A DNA stretch of 64,000 nt from Siphonodentalium dalli (GCA_032622095.1 CP136069.1:160197043-160261042), one strand, 5' to 3'; numbered from the stretch's first letter, positions 35,523 through 47,163 are shown. Notes: a model not told the origin generated them from the letters alone. A program made the numbers and translations.

Positions 35523-35936
35523 CAGACTGTAAATATGGTGCCTGGATATTTGCAGAATGAGGTCCCAAGAGGGTGAATTTAGCGATGCTACCCCGCACAG
35601 CAGGTAGCATCACCAAATTCATCCCCTGGAGACCTCATTCTGCATGGCCTCATCTGCTATGGGAGTCCTAGACTAAGATTTAATATCCCAGATGGTGAAA
35701 ATTGTGATGTGCACCTCAATTATGCAATGTGTCTTCTATCAATTTGGGGATATAGATTAAACTAAACTAAAAAGAAAATTTCTGAAGATACTTACCAGAA
35801 AAGATGAGGCCTAAGCAGAATGAGGTCCCCAGAGGGTGAATTTAGTGATGCTAGCCTGCTTTGCGGGGTAGGGTCACTAAATTTACCATCTGGGGACCTC
35901 ATTCTGCTAATGACCGGCACCATATTTTCAAGTCTG
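35523..35936. mobile_element. Double-hairpin MITE (CAGAATGAGGTCC family), copy 1
   Basis: Termini CAGACTGTAAATATGGTGCC and inverse of CAGACTTGAAAATATGGTGC. Flanks GATATCAT (35515-35522) and GATATCTT (35937-35944) look like an 8-bp target duplication with one change. Inside, two hairpins (GCAGAATGAGGTCC...GGTGAATTTAG) at about 35556-35645 and 35815-35910 flank a spacer. CAG start and 8-bp duplication suggest a hAT-type element (inference). Confidence 0.7.
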
Positions 35937-35944
35937 GATATCTT

Positions 35945-36478
35945 GTCCAACACGAGATCATACCATGAATCTCTACTCTGGCTAATGCCTGTAGAGATCA
36001 TATTCCACGAGTACAAAACCTTGGAACTTATTTAAGCTTTGACAGGGAACCTTATAAAGTCGAAAATATTACTCGCGGAATATATTTCTCAGCTGTTATC
36101 TGTTCCTTAATAATGTACTTCACAGTAGGTAAATGTCCCAACTAAATATTTCATGATTTTCTCTGACTTTTGTGAGCCGATATAGGCCTATAGCAATAAA
36201 CATAGAATTTATTACCCAGAAAAAATTCCATAATGGAAAGCGCTGCAAAGCAAAATCACTCACAAATTCACTCAAATCTTTAAATTTTGAGTTATTCCAC
36301 AGTGAACTACATTATTAAGGAACAGACAATAGCTAAGAAATATATTCCCCTCATTATTTTTCAACTTTATAAGGTTCCCTGTCAAAACTTCAAAAAGTTC
36401 CAAGGTTTTGTACTGGTGGAATATGATCTAAACGGGCATTAGCCAGAGTAGAGATTCATGCATGATCTAGTCCAACAC
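35945..36478. repeat. Palindromic element with arms of about 160-180 bp
   Basis: Left arm 35950-36128 (TGAATCTCTACTCTGGCTAA, CAAAACCTTGGAACTT, AGGGAACCTTATAAAGT). Right arm 36300-36470 is its inverse (TTAGCCAGAGTAGAGATTCA). The loop of about 170 bp is unrelated. It lies directly after the double-hairpin MITE at 35523-35936. Confidence 0.8.
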
Positions 36479-37481
36479 ATAAAATAGAAAGGAATCTCAA
36501 AGAGGAAAACATTATACCCTTCAAATGTTAATTAATTTGTACATCAGCGAATGACTCTGCAGGAAATATACAGAACTGCTTTTTCAGTTGAAATGGTCAA
36601 GTTAGCATTTTATCGGTACTGATGGTATTTAATTTCTCATCAGGGGTGTCACGATATCTGTATTGTTGAATCTATTTTTTTGGCAACAGGTCTGATTAGT
36701 TATCTAAAGATATCTGAGATCAAAAATGGGTTTATAGTTAGAAGAGAAGAAACAATAGGATTTGACAGATCATCATTTTATCTAACACAATCTATGGCTA
36801 CTGGTGTCAGGTGATTATTATGATGACACCCATAATGTGGAGTCTGGCAACTGACTGATTGTTTCTTCATATAAAAATTCTAACTTATTTTAACTAATAT
36901 GAGTCCAAATGCTGTTTTTAACCTACTGAATTGATACTGATATCCTTAATAGTTTCAGACACTGGAATTAGAGTATTTTCCAAATAGTTATTCAGGCTTT
37001 AAAATTAGGCACACAGTGAAGGAGATTTAATAAAAATTAGAATCTCAGCATGTGTCATGATATCTCGATTGTTGAATCTATTGTTTTGGCAACAGGTCTG
37101 ACTTGTTATCTACATATATCTAAGATCAAACAATGGGTTTATAGATAGATGGGAAGAAACAATGGGATTTGATTTATCTAACACAATTTTGGGATGCTGG
37201 CGTCAAGTGATTATTATAATTACACCTAAACCGTGGAGTCTGGCTCCAAAAGTTCAGCAATTTTAGAAATACCATTTTTGACTGCTTATTTTACATAACT
37301 AAAACTTAATAGGTAGATTACACATAGCTAATATAAAAATTTGATCTTTTTGTCTTGCAGCCAATTGGTGCTTAAATTGCACATGTTTTCTGGATGGTAC
37401 ATATATATGTCCTAATGTGTCCGAATTTGTACCAGAAATAGCAGGATGGGAAATGGGGGTATTGGTGATGCCATTCTGTTG

Positions 37482-37624
37482 CCCCTTGTATAAGAGAATA
37501 CATTGGCCTAACACTATTTACCTTGACCTTGTAAGCCAGTGCATTCTCTAATATATGTGAGGCTCCCTATGGCACATGATATGTAATGCTGCACCAGCAC
37601 AGTTCTCATCATGAAAGGGATAAC
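37482..37624. mobile_element. T2 MITE fragment
   Basis: Right two thirds of a T2 element: TATAAGAGAATACATTGGCC, CCTTGACCTTGTAAGCCAGT, GCTGCACCAGCACAG and the end ATCATGAAAGGGATAA. The left terminus is absent. Confidence 0.65.
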
Positions 37625-39572
37625 AATGCTGGTTTAATTGATATAAGAGGTATGTCTTGCCATTCTATGAGGAATGCCAGGGAACTTTGTGTCCCCCACC
37701 CCCTGTCATATGTGGAGTGATGGTCAGTAATGCTCAATTAGTTTAGTTACATAGCCTGAATTCTGCTCAACAGTGTGGATTCAGCTGGTAGGATTGGACT
37801 CAGCCTCTCAGGGGCACTGAGGGCGAGGGGGCACAACTCCCGAAGAGGGCACTTTTTTTCTGGGAGCTATTGGCATATATGCCGAAATTTTGGTAATCAT
37901 ACAATATTTTTTTAAACTCTCCGGGATCAGGCTCATATTAGGCTACTGCTCTCTACAGAAACTCCACACACAAAAGTTGCAAACTGTCATATAATACATC
38001 AGATTTAGATACATTCATTTACAAGAATATATATCTGGTGGTTGGGTTGCATGGAAGATGTTTTAATTCCATGAATTTTCTTTTATTTTCAATCTTTATT
38101 TGTATTTAGAAATGTTGGAATGTAACTTTAATTCTGGGGAAAAACTCACTGAGAATACTGTAACATGTAACATGAAAACAGGCAATTAAACCAGGTGCAT
38201 CCTTAATAAATCACATCACTTTTCATCTAAAATGTTCTACTTTAATTAGGCTAATCTCCTGGACCTATACATAAGGTATTGGGACAAGAACACCTATTAC
38301 ATTTTTGCACAGCATATATAAATGTGGATAAATGAATTCTATAAAATTTACAATGTTTACAAGATATGCCTTGTAATACATTAAAAAAATGGTTGCTTGC
38401 CTCCCTCCATCCCTCCCAAATCCTCCTACATTAGCACCCCCCCCCCTATTTTTGGGGGGTTTTCTGCTCTGGTATCATAGACAGAGGTCTCTGAATTTAC
38501 TAGTATATCATTCATTACCACAGTGTCATCCTAATAATCACTTGACGCCTAAGGTATGAGATAGTGTGAGATAAACAAAGTTATTTGCCAAATAAGTTGT
38601 ATCATTATGAGATATCTTAAGATAAAGATGAGTCTTAATGTCACAAACAAAGGACCTAAGCACATTATGGACACCATAATTGTGTCAAATAGTCTGATTT
38701 GCTTTGGCAAATTCAAACATAAATACCACACTCCAGCAGCCCTATATACTCCAGTCAGGACCACAACTCGTGACAATCAACTAATTTTATGGTCCTTTCT
38801 AGATATGGGTTGTGTGAAGAGCTTCTATTAAAGCTATCTGTATTCAATAAACTCCACTCTTAGCTGTGTGGACTACTGTATCAAACTGAATGACAATATG
38901 CTCTTCAAAGTCTTTATATTTAATTTTTGTGTATATACAGCTATAGATAATTATAGGATACAGTTGCCTGTCTATAAAAGCATCATACAAAATGAAGCAC
39001 AATTATGCCACAATAGTGTCATCTAAATAAAGATAGAATTTCAAAGGGGACAATAATTCATAATGGGGAGAAAATGTATACACTTGCTACTTTTTGAAAT
39101 GTTATGACAATATACAGAAAAATGTCATTATATCACTACTGTAGATGGTGCATTAAGTTGTTTAAAGTATAGAATAATCTTGTCCTTCTTTTGTTCTTCT
39201 GTTTGCATGAGAATATACAAAACACTATCAAAGGGAATATTCAGTCGAAATAAGTTTGCTACAATTTGGTTTCCTTATTAATACAGGTAGATAGTTAAAG
39301 TATTGGGAAAATAAAATTTCTCACATTCAGACTTAAGAGATTTCCATGCCTCAGCTATGTAAGGATGTGGAAAGTTTAAATGAACCTACACAGAAAACTG
39401 TATGGCTATACACCTGGTAAAGAGCAGAATGGGCAGTTGCCTCCCCCACTACACCCCCATATTATGACACCCCTGGACCAGCTAATTCAGATGTGACAAA
39501 ATCTAATCCAGTGTTATTCAGTACCACTCCATATGCCACCATCACTACCAGGCATCACCAGATTCGATACTA
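37625..39572. other. Non-coding region with degraded repeats
   Basis: 37800-37870 (CAGGGGCACTGAGGG, AGAGGGCACTTTTTTT) looks like a decayed relative of the hAT-like MITE at 60.4 kb. 38430-38465 has a small C/G-run hairpin. 38530-38620 appears to be a diverged inverted copy of the 35.2-37.3 kb triplicated segment. No gene seen. Confidence 0.45.
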
Positions 39573-39780
39573 GTCCCAGATGGCTTCTGGTTTATGATAT
39601 CTTTAGAGTCATGTGTTTCGGCCTCTAAAATCTAAATCCCCCAATCTAGTGCCCTTATCAGTGATATATATCAGTAAATCATAACACTAAGTCTGTTTAT
39701 GATAACTGATACATTTGGATCATGTTCAGGCTTAGCAGGGTTACTCAAATCTCTAGATATTACCATATATGACATGCACA
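39573..39780 (+). repeat. Duplicated segment, empty-site copy
   Basis: TGGCTTCTGGTTTATGATAT, TAGAGTCATGTGTTTC and TCAGTGATATATATCAG through TTACTCAAATCTCTA also occur at 40611-40691 and 41495-41600, where a non-LTR element separates the two halves. Here they are contiguous. Confidence 0.8.
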
Positions 39781-39819
39781 TTGAAGTAATGAATACTCAT
39801 ACTGTGCCTGGAGCGACTC

Positions 39820-39946
39820 CAGGGACGTCGGAGAAGTGGGGCATGCGGGGGTACAAGCCCTTGGCCAGGGGAGTCCAGTGGGTAGGCGAAAAGTGCACTC
39901 CTGAGTGGTTTGCCCTCTTTGCCCTTTGGTGCTTCCGGCGTCCCTG
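39820..39946. mobile_element. hAT-like MITE, 127 bp, with perfect 8-bp target duplication
   Basis: Left CAGGGACGTCGGAG, right CTTCCGGCGTCCCTG, flanked by AGCGACTC at 39812-39819 and 39947-39954. CAGGG termini and an 8-bp duplication are typical of hAT transposons. The interior is GC-rich compared with its surroundings. Confidence 0.85.
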
Positions 39947-40205
39947 AGCGACTCTATAAATCTGATACATATCTGATCGTCCTAATATAGCTTAGTCTCA
40001 GAACACAACCTGTGCCCTAAAAACCTTGTTTAGCTTAATTTATTTTTTACCAATACATGTATTATGAATATAGAAAAAGTTAGAGGATCCTGATTTGGGA
40101 GTTAATTTGTAACTCTAATTAATTCTCCACCCCTTACGTATTGAATATATTTGCAATCTTTATAAGAGGAATCTATTCCATGCATTTGTATTCCTTACCA
40201 TAAGA

Positions 40206-40441
40206 TAACCCCTTCCATGACTGAAGCTTCCTGAAATTTTGCGAAAACCTGGTGCCAAAATGCAATCTCATATATATATATGCGAGTCTCCCATAATCGG
40301 CCTCACATAAATAAGAGAATACATTGGCCTAACAATATTTACCTTGACCTTGTAAGCCAGTGCATTCTCTTATATATGCAATGCTCCCATAGGTAGACTC
40401 ATGTATATAAGAGAATGCAGCTCCCATCATGAAAGGGTTAA
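40206..40441. mobile_element. T2 MITE copy with internal deletion
   Basis: Left CCCCTTCCATGACTGAAGCT, both hairpin remnants and right end CATCATGAAAGGGTTAA. The segment between the second hairpin and the right terminus (GCACAGGATCTTTAATGCTG in other copies) is deleted. Confidence 0.7.
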
Positions 40442-40610
40442 ACTTTTCAGAATGTAACTTAAGATTGTTTCTGAAGGTTTCAAGACAACGCCTTCTTTTT
40501 ATAAAAAAAATAATATTATTTTGCTCTCCTGTGTCAGAATTTTTACCAATAAGTAGACATTAATATATTTTTTTCCATTTGTAAATCCAGGTTTTTCACC
40601 ACATACCCAT

Positions 40611-41600
40611 AGTATAATCCCAGGTGGCTTCTGGTTTATGATATCTTTAGAGTCATGTGTTTCTGCCTCTAAATCCCACCAATCTAGTCCCCTGGTTAGA
40701 ATTTGTAAATACTGAACTGAATAAACTGGGCATGTCATATACATGGAGAAACCAAGCAGTTAGTAGCATAAAAATGTTTGCCAATGCCATAAAAACCAGA
40801 ACTATGGACATCTATATATCAGACTGGCGAGCGTCTATGGAAATATAAAATAAATACGCATTTTATAGATGCATAAAGCCAAACTTCGGCAGACCACGAT
40901 ACCTATCTATCGATGATAACAATATCGTCCTGCCACTACTGAGATTCAGAACCAGAAACCACCGACTTCCGGTGGAAACTGGATCTTGGACAAACACCCC
41001 ATACTCAGAACGAAGATGCAATCTTTGTATGGAGGAACTCGGCGATGAATACCACCTTGTTATGAACTGCCCTCGGTTAACTGCCCTCAGAACATAATAT
41101 CTGAAAGCCTACTATCGCAACCGACCAAACACAATTAAATTGCATGACCTCTTCGATACAAATAACAGAAAGATCATAGTAAATCTATCAATATATCTAA
41201 AAAAGGCCCAAACACTAATGATCCACTCCTGAGGCTCAATGAAAAAAAAATGCCCACCCCCATACAACATATGTACAGGGAATCGCCCCACATACATTTT
41301 ATACCCCAATAATTATAAGATAGCATTATCACACACATATTTATATGAAAGTCCACATACACATGTATGGGTACACCCCCCTGGATGATATTCATATTTA
41401 TATTGATAAATACTTTCTTCTGTGTATTCCCCATATACTCATAAATGTCATATTAGACGATGAGTTTACAATAATAAATTGAATTGAATTGAATATCAGT
41501 GATATATATATCAGTAAATCAAAACTCTAAGTCTGTTTATGATAACTGATACATTTGGATCAAGTTCATGCTTAGCAGGGTTACTCAAATCTCTACATAT
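40611..41600 (+). repeat. Duplicated segment, filled copy
   Basis: Second copy of the 39.6-kb segment, split by the retrotransposon at 40692-41494. The right half resumes ATCAGTGATATATATATCAG and continues to CTTAGCAGGGTTACTC. Confidence 0.8.
40692..41494 (+). mobile_element. 5'-truncated non-LTR retrotransposon with decayed C-terminal coding sequence
   Basis: One frame from about 40702 to the stop at 41230-41232 reads through two internal TAA codons (40846-40848 and 41095-41097). It contains RFRTRNHRLPVETGSW followed by a C..C...H....C motif (RCNLCMEELGDEYHLVMNC), the usual C-terminal end of CR1/RTE-like ORF2 proteins. The 3' end is a short (TTGAA)n-type tail at 41478-41493. A homologous sequence at 39573-39780 lacks this insertion, which defines both borders to within a few bases. 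Confidence 0.85.
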
Positions 41601-41642
41601 CACTGCTCAAAGACTCATAATATACCAAAATATCCATAGCCT

Positions 41643-42041
41643 TAACCCTTTACCCAACAAACCGGCCAAAACCGGCCAAATAAAGCTTCAACAGCCTAAA
41701 ATATCTTCGGTCTGTCTCAATAGAACCATACACATATGGATATCATTGGAACCGGCTCCTTGACCACATTGTGATAGTTACAGTTATACCCTGTGCCAAT
41801 ACATTCTCTTATATATGCGAGTCGACCATAGGTCGCCTCGCATATATAAGAGAATGCATTGGCCTAAAAAAATTCTTTTTTTAACACTTTTTACCATTTT
41901 TTCTTACATTCTTTAACAATTTTATAATTTTTAATGTGTTAAGCCAATGCATTCTCTTATATATGCGAGGCGACCTATGGTCGACTCGCATATATAAGAG
42001 AATGCATTGGCACAGGGCCCTTCTGTTGGGTAAAGGGTTAA
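41643..42041 (+). mobile_element. T1 MITE copy 5
   Basis: Complete element with TTAA at 41643-41646 and 42038-42041, long left arm and two hairpins. Nearly identical to the copy at 19.4 kb, including the AT-rich spacer, suggesting recent activity. Confidence 0.85.
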
Positions 42042-42400
42042 GGGCGCCCAAATTTTTAGGAGGGCTGAGACTTTTTGCCCGAATGTTTTTACATGATATA
42101 TTCATATTTTCATATTTTGTAGAATATAACAAAATAGATTCAAACTAACCTGAAATATGTATAATTCGAGCATAAATGTGAACAATACCATAATTTGCCA
42201 CAATTTCCGCCTGAAATACCATTCAATTTGCCAGAAATTTACCCGAATTTAACTGAAAATATCTCCAAATTGGCAGAATTTTAAGCTTTTGAAACATTTG
42301 GAGGGCCTCCAGCCCGTACAGCTATGAAAATCCCAGAATCAAAAGGAAGAAAATAAAAAAAATTACTTCCTTACTAGGACAAACCTAGGAGTATCTAGAA
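42042..42400. other. Non-coding, decayed element
   Basis: AGGGCGCCCAAATTTTTAGG and TTTGGAGGGCCTCCAGCCC bracket AT-rich sequence; probably an old element. No coding sequence. Confidence 0.35.
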
Positions 42401-42475
42401 GGTCTAGGTGGAGGGGTGGGACTATCTAGGTGGAGGGGTGGGACTATCTAGGTGGAGGGGTGGAGCTATCTGCTA
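42400..42475. repeat. Minisatellite, 3 units of 22 bp
   Basis: AGGTGGAGGGGTGGGACTAT units in tandem. G-rich on the plus strand in otherwise AT-rich sequence. Confidence 0.85.
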
Positions 42476-42884
42476 TCCAACTCATCTCCTGGGTATTGAA
42501 TGAACTTTTTGGGAAGTTTCATTTACAAATATTTCCTTGAAAAGGAAAATTCTGACTGTAACTTTAAAATGTCTTACATTATCAATATTCCATATATGCC
42601 ATCTTCTTTTGAAATGAAAATCTAACTTTGTTCCAGAATTTTTACTAAAAGTAGACGTTTTCAGCTAACAAATTTGTGGCATCCTTATCCTTGATATTTC
42701 CAGCCTTTGCCATTTAGGCCTTAGAATATCCAAAGATTGAAATTTTGGTCCACATGGCCGGGAAGTGCGGGGGACACACATATAGCTATCCTTATATAGA
42801 TACATCCCTGAGGACAGACAGCTCAGGCTCTTGTAATTTGTATACATTCCCATTTATCATTGTTGTTACTACTTCATTTTATTT

Positions 42885-43190
42885 CATACTAGCTGATGTG
42901 CCTGACTTCGTCCGGGCTATTTAGGGATTTCACACATCAAATTGGACTCGCCCATATTGTTCCCGGGATCAAAGTAGCCCTACATACCAAATTTGAGTCG
43001 GAATCGGTCGAGTAATTTTCGAGTCTATAACACACACACATACAAACATACACACGTATATACAGACAGAAGTTCCAAAATATATAGAAGATAATCTGTC
43101 CATTTTTTTTCTTGTTATTCTATCTTAATGTACATTTGACCATACATGGTGTAACGTACAAATAAACTTGATTGATTGGTTGATTGTATA
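42885..43190 (+). mobile_element. Retroelement 3' region of the ACTAGCTGA...ACTTCGTCCGGG type
   Basis: Starts ATACTAGCTGATGTGCCTGA, then has CCAAATTTGAGTCGGAATCG, GAGTAATTTTCGAG and an ACACACACATACAAACATAC run. This arrangement recurs at the 3' ends of RTE-like non-LTR elements and SINEs in many invertebrates. A second tail-like end, AAATAAACTTGATTGATTGG, follows at 43160-43185. Orientation and exact limits are uncertain and there is no coding sequence. Confidence 0.55.
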
Positions 43191-43534
43191 AGATAAGGGT
43201 TGGGACAAATCTAAAATTATATTATTTGAAATTTTCGCCCAAATATATATGCCAAAGACATGAAAATATTCTTTTTAAACAAAATTAAACACTTTCAGAG
43301 AATTTTCATCGGCAAACAAAATTTTGAACAGAATGTTCAGTGCTGACACATGTTCTTTGAATATGGACTGAAGATAATTGCCACATAAGATTGCACATGA
43401 ACCAATAAAAGCTGTAAAAAGATTAGTTTTTAGGAGGCAATTAAGTTCTACTCCTTCCAGCCCTGTTGACACTATTGCTAGCCTGATTCTTTCTCATGGT
43501 TTGATAGTGAAGTGAAGTGAAATGCATAGCTATT

Positions 43535-43737
43535 GGATACTTTCATTGATACCCACTTGAAATATTCAATTGTTTATGTAGAAAATAACTAAAATCCTCT
43601 AAAAAATTATGTATAATACCAGAGTGTCACATTTATAGGATACTTTCCTAATGATACCCACTGAAATATTCAATTGTTTATGTAGAAAATAACTATACGC
43701 CTCTAAAAAATTTATTTATAATGCCAGAGTGTCAAAT
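43535..43737. repeat. Tandem duplication of about 103 bp
   Basis: GGATACTTTC at 43535 and 43638, each followed by CAATTGTTTATGTAGAAAAT and CAGAGTGTCA. Confidence 0.8.
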
Positions 43738-44702
43738 TTAATAAGAAGGTGGCACTTTAATTGGGTATTAATAACGGTTGACCTGAACATGTTGATCACA
43801 CCCCAAACTCCCACGAGAGCAATAACACCTGACTGGTATCATATAGCTGTTAATGAAGTCGAAGAAAATCAAGTTTAGTTTGAAGTTCTCTCATATAGAA
43901 AGAAATAATGAAAGGAAACTGACGCAAATTGTCCAAGAAAAAAGAAAAGAACATGTTTTATCACATGTTAAATTGTTCATTATTCCTAAAGAAGACTATA
44001 ATTTTCTGATATTAAAGGATGCCATATTAGATAAATCAAGCACTGAACATTATTCATTATTAATGGTTGACCTGAAGTTTTTTTCAGATTGACACAGAGC
44101 AGTGGGGGACCCACACCTGTGAAGAATGGAGTTCGTAGGAATTTCTATTTAAATTTTGAATACAATGGAGATCACACAGAATGCGATGATTTAATTAGAA
44201 AGAATGAAGTGAATTCATGAGAAGAAATCAATTTTTTTTTAGAAAGGATGTCATATTAAAAACTACTTAAATTTCTTTAAAATTAAGGTGAAAATGTAAA
44301 ACAAAATTGAAAAAAAGCATGTTTTAAAGACATTTTATATAATCTTGAAAGCATTGTTAGACAAGTATATTAGGATTAAAGGCACCAATGGCCTTCACGG
44401 TGGGCATGTATTGCTTTAAAAATAGTCACATCAGTTAAAACCACCATAAACAACTTTCTTATACCAATCAATTATATTGTGTTATTAGTATGTTATTGTC
44501 AAGTTTGTACAATTTGTTATGTAAAGAAAAGCCTATAATGTTGCAGAACCTTTACATTTTATTTTTTTTAAATTGTGCAACGAACATATATAGCGGCTTG
44601 TGGGTGATGTGGATGTCTCATTTCCTTATTGGCAGTTCAAAACATTGGAAATTCAAAGGTCTAGACATGAACAAAAACAGTGAGGATTTCCAACGTTAAA
44701 AA
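43738..44702. other. Non-coding, AT-rich
   Basis: One Lys/Glu-rich open frame (43853-44092, 79 codons) has no recognisable domain and the base composition of its surroundings, so I do not call it a gene. Confidence 0.4.
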
Positions 44703-45000
44703 ACTAAAGGGGTACTGTACACTATAAAATCCGGCCATTTATTGGACGATCTTCTATTATTCTCAACAGAATATATGCAACAAATGAATGAATTTAAGCC
44801 ATGGATTAGTACAAAATGCACTCATTTACTTTATGAACTTTATGTAAAGCAACATAGTAATCATAATGAAAATATTTACCATGTTGTTTTACATCACTCG
44901 TAGAGTAAAAAAGTGCATTTTGCACTAATACATTGCTCAAATTCATTCATTTGTTGCATATATTCTGTTGAGTATAAAAGGAGATGGTCCCATCAAGCCT
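44703..45000. mobile_element. T8-related palindromic MITE
   Basis: Left terminus TAAAGGGGTACTGTACACTA resembles the T8 end. Arms CTCAACAGAATATATGCAAC (44764 onward) and its inverse (44952-44973) make a long stem. The right terminus is interrupted by a CAGAATGAGGT hairpin element starting at 44994. Confidence 0.65.
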
Positions 45001-45118
45001 TGAAATAGGGTGTCTGTCATTTGCAGAATGAGGTGCACAGAGGGTGAATTTAGTGATGCTACCCCACATAGCAGGCTAACATCACCAAATTCACCCTCTG
45101 GGGACCTCATTCTGCTTA
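44994..45118. mobile_element. CAGAATGAGGT hairpin element, single hairpin
   Basis: Starts CAAGCCTTGAAATAGGGTGT, then one hairpin with arm CAGAATGAGGTGCACAGAGG and loop CCCCACATAGCAGGC, ending TTCTGCTTACACC. Interrupts the right end of the T8-like element. Confidence 0.7.
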
Positions 45119-45167
45119 CACCTTTAAAGGTCAAAAGTCCTTCTCAGTGGATAAATGTGCAAAAGTA

Positions 45168-45361
45168 CAGTAATGCCCTAAAAAATCGACTCCTTAACCA
45201 CAGCAGAATTATGGGTAATTCAGGATTTAGATGGAAATATGGCTTGTTGCCATTCATCGGACTGAGAGCTTTCCGATGAATGGCAACAAGCCATATTTCT
45301 GACTAAATTCTGAAAAGTTACCCATAATTCTGCTGTGGTTAAGGAGTCGAGGGCATTACTG
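45168..45361. mobile_element. TA-flanked palindromic MITE, copy 2
   Basis: Same family as the copy at 22.9 kb; TA at 45166-45167 and 45362-45363. The right end has lost the ATTATTT segment before GGGCATTACTG. Confidence 0.85.
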
Positions 45362-45874
45362 TATGTTCAAAACATCACCAAGAAGAACATGGAGAAATAG
45401 ATAAACTTTGTTCTTAATATTTGTCATTGACAACTCTTCAATAATGAAAGTTTGCATATCGAAACCATTTATAATTGATATGTATACATTACTCTTACAG
45501 TGCCAGTCACCTATGGGAATCGTAATTCAAATGTATTGTTTTCAAATCTGTTTTGTGGACCATTTTACAATGATGTGTTCAGATTTTGATCAAAGTTAGG
45601 CCCAACAGGTCTGAGCCATGTCAGGAGGTGGGAAGTTTAGACAGACCCACACAGAAAACTACCTAATTGTTAAGCTAGTACATCACATGAAGGAATCTAT
45701 GCTCTCTGAAGACCACATCAAGCATATTATATAACAATAAAAATGTCAAAAAGATGACTTTAATCATATTTTTAGATGGGAATTTTTGGGAAGAGTGTTC
45801 TCAGCCAATATTGGAAATGAATAACTGCCATAAAAAGTACATGATCTGAACTAATAGAAAGCTTGATTGACTAT

Positions 45875-46019
45875 TTAACCCTTTCAGTGCCAAGTCCGAT
45901 TTTTAGACTCTTAGAGCTCTTTCCATCAATGTATCACATTATTATAATCAATAAATTTGAAAAATGATCAAGGAAATATGAGTTGATACAAAAATCGGAC
46001 TTGGCACTGAAAGGGTTAA
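45875..46019. mobile_element. T3 MITE, 137 bp, TTAA-flanked
   Basis: TTAA at 45875-45878 and 46016-46019. Perfect long termini CCCTTTCAGTGCCAAGTCCG and inverse surround an AT-rich centre. It lies in the left arm of a large palindrome; the right arm has no such insertion. Confidence 0.8.
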
Positions 46020-46199
46020 TAGAGAGCAATGCTGCTTCAAGACTGTCAGTTTGTGCTGAAAAATGTAAGCATCCAGTTTCCAAGACCTAATATAAACCTT
46101 TGGGCTGAGATGAGTTTTAGGTCATACACCCATAGCCAAGTCCCCAGCTGATCAGCTATCTATAATACTGTGGCCTATTTTCAGTTGATTGCTCCCTTC

Positions 46200-46587
46200 T
46201 TAACCCTTTACCCAACAGAACGGCCCTGTACCAATGCATTCTCTTATATATGCGAGTCGACCATAGGTCGCCTCGCATATATAAGAGAATGCATTGGCTT
46301 AACACATTAAAAATTATAAAATTGTTAAAGAATGGTAAAAAGTGTTAAAAAAAGATTTTTTTTAGGCCAATGCATTCTCTTATATATGCGAGGCGACCTA
46401 TGGTCGACTCGCATATATAAGAGAATGCATTGGCACAGGGCATAACTGTAACCATCACAATGTGGTCAAGGAGCCGGTTCCAATGATATTCATATTTGTA
46501 TGGTTCTATTGAGACAGACCGAATATATTTTAGGCTGTTGAAGCTTTATTTGGCCGGTTTTGGCCGGTTTGTTGGGTAAAGGGTTAA
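46200..46587 (-). mobile_element. T1 MITE copy 6, in the loop of a large palindrome
   Basis: Inverted relative to the copy at 19.4 kb; TTAA at 46200-46203 and 46584-46587. Both hairpins and the long arm (GGTTCCAATGATATTCATAT) are intact. It lies in the centre of the 45.6-47.0 kb inverted repeat. Confidence 0.85.
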
Positions 46588-47093
46588 GTGAATGACCTCC
46601 ATACCAACATGTGCATTAATTGGACTGGTTCTTGAATGTAAGAGTTCTTGCAAAATGGATGCTTATAATTTTCCAAAAACTTAGTATTCTTTTAACAGTC
46701 TTGAAGCAGTGTTGCTCTCTATCAAATTGTCATTCGAGCCTTTTACTAGTTCAGATTATGTACTTTTTATGGTAGTTATTCATTTCAAATAATTTTTTAT
46801 ACTAGCTGAGAACGCTCTTCGCAAAATTGCCATTCTAAAAATATGCTTAAAGTCACCTGTTTACATATTTATTGTTATAGAATATGTTAATGTGGTCTTC
46901 AGATAGCATAGATTCCTTCACGTGGTGTACTAGCTTAACAATTAAGTATTTTTTTGTGTAGGTCCATCTAAACTTTCCACCTCTGACAAAGCTCGGGCGT
47001 GGAAACCCCTTAAATAAATCAAGGACCACAAATTACACATTACTTCTGGTAGACCCGAGTCAGTTTATTATGACCTCTCACAACTGGACACTA

Positions 47094-47163
47094 ACACATG
47101 AGGAAACCCACACACACCTCTGCACACCTGAGGAAACCCACACACACATCTGCACACCTGAGA
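47094..47163. repeat. Short tandem repeat, period 30, CA-rich
   Basis: Two and a half units containing GAGGAAACCCACACACAC and CTCTGCACACCT. Confidence 0.8.

Larger units (their letters stand above)
35180..37282. repeat. Three local copies of a roughly 270-bp segment
   Basis: Copies at 35180-35470, about 36620-36860 and 37008-37282 share GAAGGAGATTTAATAAAAAT, GGCAACAGGTCTGA, TTATCTAACACAAT and GTCA(A/G)GTGATTATTAT. Between the first two lie the double-hairpin MITE and the palindrome at 35945-36478, so the duplication was split by later insertions. Confidence 0.75.
45611..46996. repeat. Large inverted repeat (about 300-440-bp arms) with nested MITEs
   Basis: Left arm 45611-46085, right arm about 46635-46996: AAGTTTAGACAGACC pairs with GGTCCATCTAAACTTTCC, CATGATCTGAACTA with TAGTTCAGATTATG, GAGAGCAATGCTGCTTCAAG with CTTGAAGCAGTGTTGCTCTC. 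T3 lies in the left arm only and T1 in the loop. A related single segment is seen near 39340-39420. Confidence 0.8.

Noticed and set aside
43853..44092. 79-codon Lys/Glu-rich frame
   Set aside because: AT-rich composition identical to surroundings, no domain, no splice context.
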